From G965233625 sp965233625 (GTDB lineage Bacteria; Planctomycetota; Planctomycetia; Pirellulales; Pirellulaceae): 64,000 nt of DNA. Location: assembly GCA_965233625.1 (NCBI GenBank), contig OZ247499.1, forward strand, positions 7,130,001-7,194,000, in the 5' to 3' direction. The notes under the pieces are model-generated. The model was not told where the DNA came from. It saw nothing but the letters and a program-made list of their open reading frames with translations, and did not search any database. Shown in pieces: positions 7,058 to 15,045 of the stretch (its first letter is position 1; each line of letters opens with the position of its first letter). The position numbers and the translations under genes were made by a program.

Positions 7058-10000
7058 TTACGCTTCAATCACCGCCTCCAGTTTGGCGGCGCCGCCTTTA
7101 CCACGTTTGGCGGGGTTGTAGTATTCGTACACCTCGCCGGCGGGCGCCTCGACTTTGACCGGCATGGTGGCCTTCAGCCGGTAGCGTAGCTTCATCTCCT
7201 GGCCCGGCTCTAGCGAACGCAGGTAGATGATGGCTTTGCGGGGGGTGATTTCGTACTTGGAAATCTTCCGCGAACCCTTCAACTCATCCAGTTCGCCCGG
7301 CTCAATGGTGAAGCCGCCGGGGATGGGCAGATCCAGCATGACCATCGGCGCCGTGGTGTCCATGTTGTTCACCACCGTGGCGTTGGCCGTGACGGTGTCG
7401 TCCACGTTCAGACGTTCGCGGTCGTATTGAATGCCAATGCTTAACGGCTCTTTCATCTCCGCGCCTGGTTCGTCCTGCTCTAGGTGATAGCGGAAGACGA
7501 TCTGATAGCCGGTGCCGGTCTTTGTGGTTTCAGCGACTTTCAACTGATACTTTCCGCCGCCGTGACTGATCATGTCTGACAGGTCGATGGTCTGCATCAC
7601 TTCCGCCTGATCGGGCGAAATGGTGATGTTGCGGACCACTTCATCGCCGAGCGAGATCTGAATCTTCCGCTCGGTCTCTTCGCCCAGGGCGGCGCCGGTG
7701 CCCGCAATCAGCGTCTTCAACGCCAGCACGGTTGCCTGGGTCGAATGCCAGGTGCCGTTGCCATCTTTCTGACTGATCAGCCAGGTCAGCGCCCCGCGTG
7801 TTGTGGCGGGGAACTGGCGGGCGTTAAGCAGCGCCATCGCGGCCAGAGCCGTTGTCTCGATGTTGCCGCTGACGCCGGAGCCATAAAACATGGTGTCTTT
7901 CGCAGGCGCCTGCTCCCACCAGACGTGCTTGCCATCGTCCGACGATTTCTTTAAGTCGTCGAGCGCCCGGAAGTATTCAGGCAGCTTGGCGTTGCTGTTA
8001 TCGATGGCGGCAATGGCGTTCGTTACCACCGCCAGCAGGTAGGGATCTTTGATCTCGCCCGGTGGCGTTTTCATCAGATAGTTCAGCGTCTGCTGCGCCT
8101 GGTTCTGGTTGGAACCCGTGCCAAACACGGCCCAGCCGATATAAGCCGTGGATGCCAGATCCAGGTCGCCGCCACGCTGTACGCTGCCTGCCAGTCCGTC
8201 GTTCAGCATGCCCCGTTCGGCTGCCCAGGAGCCATCGCCGCGGCGTTTCGAAAGCAGCCAGTTCCGCGTGCGTACAAGCAACGCCGGATCAACATCGTAC
8301 ACCTTTGCCATGTCTTCAAATTCCATCAGCCCGTAGGCCGTCAGCGTGACATTGGCCGGCGGGTTACCGAACCAGTCAAAGCCGCCGCCTTTCACTTCAA
8401 AGCTGATCAGCCGCTGATAACCCGTATGGATATATCCGCGGGCCTTGGCTTCCACGCTTTGTGGAGCGGCTGAGGCGCCGTTCAGCTTGCCGGCGTTTTT
8501 CAGATATTGCAGCGCCAGCACGTTGGGGTAAGTGGTGGACGATGTCTGTTCAAAGCAGCCCGATGGCATGCGGAAGATGTTTTCCAGACCTTCCACCACC
8601 TGACTGAAACTCGAAGGATAGAGTTTGACGAAAGCCGCCACACTGCCGGGCACTGCATCCTGTGGCGCCGAGAGCGTGATCTCTGCGGGCTGATCCAATG
8701 TGCCGCCGGCAAGCTGCTCGATCATTTCGCCGTTGGGGTCGACAATAATCTCCCGCTCAACAGCGTCGGACATACCGCTGCCTTTGGCGGTCACTTGCAG
8801 CTTGTGCAAGCCAACGTTCTTCACCTTGATGGGCAGATGCATGCTGCGGATTTCGCCCGGCTTCAGGTTCAGTTTGAAGGTGCGGTCGGCAGCTTCTTCT
8901 GTGGCTGCTTCATCGCTTTCGTCGCCAGAACCGAGATAGGCGAACCACTCTTCGCCCCGTACGGTTAGTTCCACCGTCTGAGGTTTGCTCAGGTAGTTGT
9001 AGACCACCATCGGCACGCCCACTTCATCGCGACGCGTCAGCGCGTATGGCAGATCCAGGTCTACAAAGAATGGCTGGAAGACTTTGATGGGAAATTCGCC
9101 GCCGCCCAGTTCACCACTGGTCGTAACGGCGCTGGCCGACAGACGCCAGGTGGTGATTGAATCGGCCAGGTCTAGCTCAACCGTGGCGACGCCTTCATCG
9201 TCGGTAATAACTTCCGGCGCCCAGAACAGTGTTTCGGGGAAGTCGCTCCGCACACGCGGCGCGGCCGTTTCTGCCGGGTCATCAGCCATTGCTTCTTCCG
9301 GCGACGCTGTCTCTGCTTCGCCACCGAAGCCATCCATCGGCGCCTCCATCATGGGCATGGCCATGTCGCCTTCCATTGGAGACGCATCGGCAAAGTCGCC
9401 GCCGTCCATCATCATTCCGGGTTCGGCCTTGGCTGCGGCCATTTCCATCCCGACGGCGGAAAATTGTTCGCTGGTTGCCATCATGAAGATCAAAGCCAGC
9501 GGAGACATCAGCACCACCAGTCCAAACACCACCGCCGTTGAGATCAACGCCGCGCGTGGACGGTACACAACCGCGCCCACATAACAGGTGGCGCCCACTG
9601 CCAGGGCCAGCAGCGTCCACATTGTTGCCGCAAGGTCTAAGCCGCTTTGACGTGTTTCGGCCACTGCCAGCACCTTGGCCGGATGCGTTGTCATTTCCAC
9701 CCGGTCGCCGCGACGGAAGGCCACCGGCGTGACAGCGTCTTCGTCCACAGCAACATCGACAGCGGCAAATTCAACCATGGGCATCTCGCGAGCCGTTTCC
9801 TTGCTGGCGACGGGACGACCCCGCAGGAAGTCCAGCGATGCCTCGTCGTTCTCTCCGCCCGCAGTGCGCGAGAACAACGCCTGATTAAACTGCTGGCGTT
9901 CTGCATCAGGCACGCCTCTGCCGGTTCCCGGTCCCCAGTTGTAAATCTGATAAACCGGTTCCAGGAGTTCTTCTTCCAGCAGGAAGAAAATCTGCTGCAT

Positions 10001-12001
10001 ACCGGCTTTCTGATTCAGCACACTGAAGACCGCCTCATCGACGGCCGTCAGGCTCAAGGCGCCGGGCGCCGGTGCGCCGTTGCTGTTTGTGAGCTTTAGT
10101 TTGAGTTTCGCCTGCTGACCGGGGCGGTACTGCTCCTTATCCATGGTGGCGGTAATCTTCAGATCAGAAGCTTGCCGTACAAAAACCGTGCGCGACTTCC
10201 GCACTGCCAGACCCGCTTTTTCAAACCGGTACGCTTCCAGTTGCACCGCGCCGGCAAGACCCGGCGGCAGGTCGATTGAAGCGATGCCCTTACCATCGGC
10301 CATTTCCAGTGTGCTGGTGAGTAGCACCTGATCGTCTTTAATCAGATCGACAAAGACCGGCTCCACGCCGCTGCCAACGGCCGCCAGTTCCATCGTTTCG
10401 CCGCCTTCATAAACAGCCTTGTCCGGCCGCAACAGATAGTCACCCGTTACCTTCCCGCAGATCAGACGCTTCTGCCTGCGTCCGGCGCGACCTTGTTTGT
10501 CCGTGGCTTTGACGATCATCTGAATCGCCGCTTTGTCCGTTTTAATGCTTACGGCAGCCACACCCAGGCGGTTTGTCTGCAGCGGTTTGTCCGAGCCCGT
10601 CGCCACCAGCGAAACCTCAGCCGGGCGGCCGTCCGGATACGAGGTGTAGATATAAACCTTGTTCTCGTGGCCTTTCACCAGGCCGCCGCTTTCGGGAATG
10701 ATCTCGATCTTAATCGGGTTGTTCGTGACAATCCGCGACGCGCCCTTGGAATACTTCTGCCCTGCCGTGTCCGTGACAACGGCAACCATTTCAAACGAAG
10801 CGTCGCCACTCAGACCTTCACGCCCGACGAGCGAATCCGGCAGTTTGAAGCTGAATTCAGCGGCGCCCTTTTCGTCCGTCTCCGCCTCTAGCGTTTTGAT
10901 CGTCCGCGAGCGGACGTCGCGTGTACGCACTTCAATTTTCACATCGCCGCTGGCAACGGGTTCGCCGAAGAAGTAGTCAGCCTGAATGCTGCCAGTGACG
11001 TCTTCGCCTGGTTGATAGAAAGGCTTGTCAATTTTGACCGCGATTTTGAATTTCGGCAGCACATACTTCTGGACCTCTACGGTCCGCTGCGACGAAACTT
11101 CACCCACCCGAACATCAATGTTGTAGGCGCCTTCGTTCAGTTCGTCCGCCAACTGGCAGGTCGTGGAAGCAATGCCGAACTTGCTGGTGACATCGCTTTG
11201 TTTGAAAACGATGTTGCCTTTCGGGTCCGTCACGGTGAACTGCACATTCTGTCCGGCGACGGGCAGCAGGTCGGGCTTCCGCAGCGCGAGTGACCGCAGC
11301 AGAATCTTCTGCCCTGGTTTGTAAACCGGTTTGTCGCTGGTCAGCATCACCTTCCACTGCCGGTTGAGCGTCACCGTCTGTGTGAGCTTCTCGACATAAC
11401 CAGACTGCGGCTTGGCCAGCACGCGCAGTTCATAACTGCCATCGGCCCAGTCAGGCACCTTGAACTGCTGCTTAATCGGAGGATCGCCGGTTTTGTAACT
11501 GACCAGCGTTACTTCTTCATTCTTCCGTGGGTCGAACAGTGCGACCTCGACCGGTACGCCCTGCAACTGCGTCTGGCTGGAAACGTCGAATAGTCCGACG
11601 CGCATGCTGGCGCCGGAACCGGGCATCAGTTTCGTCTGCCCGATCAGCCGCAGGTCGTAATCGCTGGGCGTCATGAAGGCATACGACGCGTGCAGCACAC
11701 CGATGATCAGCACGGCTGCGGTTGTCGACAGGGCGAAGGTGCGTGTGAAAGTTTTCCAGTTAGCGTTGCTACGCTGGATACGCTGTTCGACGTGGCTGAT
11801 CGTGCGATCAACAAGGTCGCTGGGTGCTTCAACCGGCGGCGCCTCGCTGAGCATGGCTTTGCGATGTTCCGCTTCGGCAACGGCTTTGGCCACGTCGGGG
11901 TGGCTATCGCAATACTCTTTGAAGTATTTCGCCTCTTCCTCACTAAGCACGCCGTGGACATAGTCGTCGGCGTATTGCTTCATGTCGTCGTCGGGTTTCA
12001 T
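7058..12001 (-). CDS. Anti-sigma-like domain fused to alpha-2-macroglobulin, membrane-anchored
   Basis: A 1647-aa protein in three topological parts. Residues 1-85 are soluble and helical, with the opening MKPDDDMKQYADDYVHGVLS and DSHPDVAKAVAEAE typical of the cytoplasmic part of planctomycete anti-sigma factors; only one Cys (C31) is present, so a zinc-finger form is excluded. A membrane helix follows at about 87-108. The rest is alpha-2-macroglobulin: several MG domains (for example LTSDKPVYKPGQKILLRS and DKPFYQPGEDVTGSI), a bait-region-like section, two further membrane helices at about 795-845, a Met-rich acidic linker, the A2M domain (TDDEGVATVELDLADSITTW), and a thioester motif GCFEQ with C1149 and Q1152. 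A C-terminal receptor-binding-like beta domain ends the chain. Bacterial A2Ms trap proteases in the periplasm. The ECF sigma gene lies 144 bp upstream in the same direction, supporting a sigma/anti-sigma pair. GAGG precedes the ATG by nine bases. Confidence 0.9.
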   Translation of the reverse strand: MKPDDDMKQYADDYVHGVLSEEEAKYFKEYCDSHPDVAKAVAEAEHRKAMLSEAPPVEAPSDLVDRTISHVEQRIQRSNANWKTFTRTFALSTTAAVLIIGVLHASYAFMTPSDYDLRLIGQTKLMPGSGASMRVGLFDVSSQTQLQGVPVEVALFDPRKNEEVTLVSYKTGDPPIKQQFKVPDWADGSYELRVLAKPQSGYVEKLTQTVTLNRQWKVMLTSDKPVYKPGQKILLRSLALRKPDLLPVAGQNVQFTVTDPKGNIVFKQSDVTSKFGIASTTCQLADELNEGAYNIDVRVGEVSSQRTVEVQKYVLPKFKIAVKIDKPFYQPGEDVTGSIQADYFFGEPVASGDVKIEVRTRDVRSRTIKTLEAETDEKGAAEFSFKLPDSLVGREGLSGDASFEMVAVVTDTAGQKYSKGASRIVTNNPIKIEIIPESGGLVKGHENKVYIYTSYPDGRPAEVSLVATGSDKPLQTNRLGVAAVSIKTDKAAIQMIVKATDKQGRAGRRQKRLICGKVTGDYLLRPDKAVYEGGETMELAAVGSGVEPVFVDLIKDDQVLLTSTLEMADGKGIASIDLPPGLAGAVQLEAYRFEKAGLAVRKSRTVFVRQASDLKITATMDKEQYRPGQQAKLKLKLTNSNGAPAPGALSLTAVDEAVFSVLNQKAGMQQIFFLLEEELLEPVYQIYNWGPGTGRGVPDAERQQFNQALFSRTAGGENDEASLDFLRGRPVASKETAREMPMVEFAAVDVAVDEDAVTPVAFRRGDRVEMTTHPAKVLAVAETRQSGLDLAATMWTLLALAVGATCYVGAVVYRPRAALISTAVVFGLVVLMSPLALIFMMATSEQFSAVGMEMAAAKAEPGMMMDGGDFADASPMEGDMAMPMMEAPMDGFGGEAETASPEEAMADDPAETAAPRVRSDFPETLFWAPEVITDDEGVATVELDLADSITTWRLSASAVTTSGELGGGEFPIKVFQPFFVDLDLPYALTRRDEVGVPMVVYNYLSKPQTVELTVRGEEWFAYLGSGDESDEAATEEAADRTFKLNLKPGEIRSMHLPIKVKNVGLHKLQVTAKGSGMSDAVEREIIVDPNGEMIEQLAGGTLDQPAEITLSAPQDAVPGSVAAFVKLYPSSFSQVVEGLENIFRMPSGCFEQTSSTTYPNVLALQYLKNAGKLNGASAAPQSVEAKARGYIHTGYQRLISFEVKGGGFDWFGNPPANVTLTAYGLMEFEDMAKVYDVDPALLVRTRNWLLSKRRGDGSWAAERGMLNDGLAGSVQRGGDLDLASTAYIGWAVFGTGSNQNQAQQTLNYLMKTPPGEIKDPYLLAVVTNAIAAIDNSNAKLPEYFRALDDLKKSSDDGKHVWWEQAPAKDTMFYGSGVSGNIETTALAAMALLNARQFPATTRGALTWLISQKDGNGTWHSTQATVLALKTLIAGTGAALGEETERKIQISLGDEVVRNITISPDQAEVMQTIDLSDMISHGGGKYQLKVAETTKTGTGYQIVFRYHLEQDEPGAEMKEPLSIGIQYDRERLNVDDTVTANATVVNNMDTTAPMVMLDLPIPGGFTIEPGELDELKGSRKISKYEITPRKAIIYLRSLEPGQEMKLRYRLKATMPVKVEAPAGEVYEYYNPAKRGKGGAAKLEAVIEA

Positions 12002-12145
12002 AGGAAATTCCCTCGAATGCTATGAACAAGCACAGCGCTTCATTGCACGCTGGGCTGATGGTTTAAGCTGCCTGGTTGGAATCAAGGCGAAGCAGGAACA
12101 AAGTCGCCGGTGCAGCGGAGATGAAGCCAGCAGAATCGCGATGCT

Positions 12146-12697
12146 TTAACCGGCGTCTGCCGGCAATAAAGTTCTGAGCCGCGCGAGTGCATAGTGCATG
12201 TGTGCGCGGGCGGAACCTTCGCTGCAGCCAGCCACCTGGCTGATTTCCGCATAAGACATCCCGTTCCAGACGCGAAGCACCACCACGGTCCGCTGCTGCA
12301 CAGGGAGTTGCGCGACAGCCTGCGTGACCTGGGTGGCGGTTTCTGTCTTGACGGCGGTCTGCACCGGGCCGGGGCCATGATCGATGGCGGTGGCAACGTC
12401 ATCGATGCTGACGCTGCTGACATTCGCACGCCGGAACGCAGCACGGCTGCAATTGGCGGCGATCGCAAACAACCACGGCTTGAACGGACGCGGAAAGCGG
12501 TAACGCTTGCGGTGCGTCCAGACGTTGAGAAACGCCTCCTGAAATAACTCTTCCGCCCGGTGACGGTCGCCCGTCATCCGTGTCAGAAAGGTAAGCAAGG
12601 GGCTTGCGTAACGCCGTACAAGTGGCGTTAAGCATTCGCGGTTTCCGCTGGAAACCTGTCCCATCAGGTATTCGTCTGGCTCGCTGCTGGTCTTCAT
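12146..12697 (-). CDS. ECF-type RNA polymerase sigma factor
   Basis: The 183-aa protein has the two ECF regions. Sigma2 (about residues 25-95) contains MTGDRHRAEELFQEAFLNVW and the core-binding FKPWLFAIAANCSRAAFRR. Sigma4 (about 125-180) contains LPVQQRTVVVLRVWNGMSYAEISQV and the helix-turn-helix ending GSARAHMHYALARLR. The linker between them is short and there is no extra C-terminal domain. The next gene downstream on the same strand encodes an alpha-2-macroglobulin with an N-terminal anti-sigma-like domain, so this factor is probably held at the membrane by that protein. Autoregulation is common for such pairs, but no promoter motif could be assigned by eye. Confidence 0.93.
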   Translation of the reverse strand: MKTSSEPDEYLMGQVSSGNRECLTPLVRRYASPLLTFLTRMTGDRHRAEELFQEAFLNVWTHRKRYRFPRPFKPWLFAIAANCSRAAFRRANVSSVSIDDVATAIDHGPGPVQTAVKTETATQVTQAVAQLPVQQRTVVVLRVWNGMSYAEISQVAGCSEGSARAHMHYALARLRTLLPADAG

Positions 12698-12832
12698 CTA
12701 CGTGCATCCTCGCGACTTGATTCCAGAAGTGATATGCGCCCCCGCGGCCAGACGTTGAGGCAAAACCGGAATTTTAGCGGAATAATTTCGTCAGATGCAC
12801 GGAAAACCGCCGGCGCACAGCAACGCAGTCGC

Positions 12833-13798
12833 TTACAACGGCGCCGGCAGGTCACGTCGTGTGAAGATAACCGCCGCGGCGGTGTATGCTGCCACGCCAA
12901 TGCCCAGCAGAATCAGGTGGCAGCCCAACGGGCCGACGCCCACGTACTCGCCCATCTCGTTATAACGGCCCAGTCCCCAGGCCAGGGATGGATCGACCGT
13001 TGCAAGCTGGACGCATATCTCTGGTTCGTACGGTGTGAAGACGGAGGTGTAGATCAGAAAGCCGAATGTTTCGTTAGCCAGGCCCAGCATTTTCGTCAGG
13101 ACGCTGATCACGTAGAAGCCGATCATCAGCCCGATGGTCCGCCAGCGGTAACGGTCGAAGGAGGAAAGCAGCGTTGTCAGGCCGGCGAGCATAAAACCCA
13201 TCGACGCCAGATTGACCGCTGCGGGCATAAAGACCAGCGGATTGACCAGTTCGCGCAGCGGCCTGACGGTTTTGATGGTTTCGCCAAACGGATTCATCAC
13301 CGGGCCAATCAGTGGCAGCCACATCTCTGGCTGTTGTTCAACGTTCACACTAAAAATCTGGATGCCCGTGAAGACTCCCAGCCACGTCGCCACGGCCAGA
13401 CACAAGACACCGGCCACCGTGACCGCTGCGTGTGTGAACAATACGTTCAACCGGCTGACGGGTTGTGAAAGTAGCATCTCCATGCTGCCACGGTTGATCT
13501 CGCCGCTGATGACGTCTGATCCGCGGGCGATGCACCACACGGTCATGCAGAAGACAACCACGGGTTCATCATACGTCAGAGAGATGCGGCCTTCGTACTG
13601 CACAAGCTGTTCAAGCGATACCGTTGAAAACTTCTGCCATTCGCCGGGTAGAAGCTCGATGATGCGTTGAAATTTCGAGGTGTCTATCTGGCTCACCAGC
13701 CAGACGCGCACGACGCAGAAGGCGAATAGAGCGGCGAAGCAAGCGAGGAAGAGATACTTCGCTTCGTTGATACACTTTTTAACAAGTGCGAAATTCAT
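12833..13798 (-). CDS. ABC-2 type transporter permease
   Basis: The 321-aa membrane protein has an N-terminal hydrophobic segment (LFLACFAALFAFCVVRVWLV), a large extracytoplasmic loop, and at least five more helices towards the C-terminus. The segment WCIARGSDVISGEINRGSMEMLLSQPVSR is typical of ABC-2 permeases of the NosY / DUF-type export systems, where the short E-x-x-x-G-(S/T)-x-E-x-L-L motif couples to the ATPase. No ATP-binding protein is encoded next to it, which is unusual, so the partner must lie elsewhere. The transported substrate is unknown. The flanking genes (sigma factor downstream, GT2 upstream) give no functional link. Confidence 0.85.
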   Translation of the reverse strand: MNFALVKKCINEAKYLFLACFAALFAFCVVRVWLVSQIDTSKFQRIIELLPGEWQKFSTVSLEQLVQYEGRISLTYDEPVVVFCMTVWCIARGSDVISGEINRGSMEMLLSQPVSRLNVLFTHAAVTVAGVLCLAVATWLGVFTGIQIFSVNVEQQPEMWLPLIGPVMNPFGETIKTVRPLRELVNPLVFMPAAVNLASMGFMLAGLTTLLSSFDRYRWRTIGLMIGFYVISVLTKMLGLANETFGFLIYTSVFTPYEPEICVQLATVDPSLAWGLGRYNEMGEYVGVGPLGCHLILLGIGVAAYTAAAVIFTRRDLPAPL

Positions 13799-13908
13799 GC
13801 TGATCCGCTCCGCGTGCGCTGGAAAACTGCACCTACCGTGTGCCGTGCCACGCGCTACGATATCGGATTAGACCCTCCCGGCAAGTGGGCGTAATTCCGG
13901 CGCATGTC

Positions 13909-14625
13909 TTAACCACGGATCAGACCATAGCGGGCGATGGTGTAAAGAATCTTGTAGCTGGCCCGGATCGTGCCGCTGATGGTGCCGCTAATTTTGCTGT
14001 CTCCGACCCGGCAGCGGTACGGCACAGGCTGCTCGCAGGTCTTCAGACGCGCACGTCGCGCTTTGATCTGCATTTCGACCGTCCAGCCAAAGTTGGTGTC
14101 GCACATCTGCAAGCTGCACAGGCTTTCGTAGTCAATCGCGCGGAACGGTCCCAGGTCCGTATGGCGGGCGCCAAAGAACAGCCAAAGTAGGAAGCACGCC
14201 AACTGGTTGCCGTAGTAACTTTGTGGCGGCATGGCGCCAGGTTCCATTTTGCCCGTTAGCCGCGAACCGAGGACGAAGTTGTATTCGCCGCTTAGAATAG
14301 GTTCGACCAGGTCAGGCAGCAGTTCCGGGTGGTCGCTGTAGTCGGCGTCCAGGAACACGATTACCTCTGGCGGCGTTTCGCCCTGCTCCACGCGCTGTGC
14401 GAGATGTTGCATCCCGGCTAGGCAGGCCGCACCGTAACCGCGTTGAGGCTGGTGCACCACGATGGCGCCGCCCTCGCGTGCAACTTCGGCAGTGCGATCG
14501 GTTGAACCGTTATCTGCAACCACCACGCCGCCCACGTCGGGCAGGTCGTTGAGCACCAGCGGCAGCGATGCTTCTTCGTTCAGCGCAGGAATAATCACCC
14601 ATACTCCTGCAAGGCTGGCGCTCAT
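13909..14625 (-). CDS. Family 2 glycosyltransferase (dolichyl-phosphate-mannose-synthase-like)
   Basis: The 238-aa product begins MSASLAGVWVIIPALNEEAS, the nucleotide-binding opening of GT-A family 2 enzymes, followed by VVVADNGSTDRTAEVA, the PQRGYGAACLAGM loop and the DXD-type metal site in VIVFLDADYSDHPELLPDL (about residue 97). The middle part GSRLTGKMEPGAM and GPFRAIDY is shared with polyprenyl-phosphate sugar transferases. There is no C-terminal membrane pair of helices, so it is probably peripheral. I chose the ATG at 14625, which has GGAAG about nine bases upstream, over in-frame ATGs at 14643 and 14652. It probably transfers a hexose from a nucleotide sugar to a lipid carrier; the acceptor is inferred only. 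Confidence 0.88.
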   Translation of the reverse strand: MSASLAGVWVIIPALNEEASLPLVLNDLPDVGGVVVADNGSTDRTAEVAREGGAIVVHQPQRGYGAACLAGMQHLAQRVEQGETPPEVIVFLDADYSDHPELLPDLVEPILSGEYNFVLGSRLTGKMEPGAMPPQSYYGNQLACFLLWLFFGARHTDLGPFRAIDYESLCSLQMCDTNFGWTVEMQIKARRARLKTCEQPVPYRCRVGDSKISGTISGTIRASYKILYTIARYGLIRG

Positions 14626-15045
14626 GATCTGGGGCTTCCGCATCGGCAACATGTAGAATCGCACGTGACGGTCGCAACATCGCCGCGTGGCAAGCAACCG
14701 CCATTTTAATGAGTTAGCAGCACGTGCTGGTGCGTTACGTCACAGGTGCGTTGAGAAAAAGAAACACGCATGGTCCAGCTAATTGGATTGCGCCAGCCCT
14801 CCGGCGATGGTAGGCGTTTTTCATCTTATTCAGCCGCCAAAAAGTTGCAGCAACGAAATCCGCCGACTAGCATATTAAAAATCTGTTCAACCGGCGTTGT
14901 TTTCCCAACTCCTACTTTTTCCCGGTGATGGGCGCATCCAGACAACTTTCCCGGCCGGAACAGTTTTCGCGAGAAACCTACACCGGCTTCAGCCGGTGAT
15001 ACAGCGGTTGAGTGCACATTTTAACGAGTAACGATGGAGAGAACG
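14626..15045. other. Intergenic leader with hairpin upstream of SHD1 repeat protein
   Basis: No gene is seen in this divergent interval of about 420 bp. It contains a perfect inverted repeat CACCGGC (14981-14987), loop TTCA, GCCGGTG (14992-14998), about 50 bp before the start codon of the SHD1 protein, which could lie in its mRNA leader. A purine-rich GGAGAG at 15036-15041 is the likely ribosome binding site for the start at 15046. Confidence 0.5.
14981..14998. repeat. Perfect 7-bp inverted repeat with 4-nt loop
   Basis: CACCGGC and GCCGGTG flank the loop TTCA. The inner GGCTTCAGCC also occurs, in inverted orientation, in the loop of the terminator at 6952-6996, and a related GGCTGAAGC lies at about 26414-26422, so this may be a dispersed palindromic motif. 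No T-run follows, so it is not a terminator. Confidence 0.6.
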
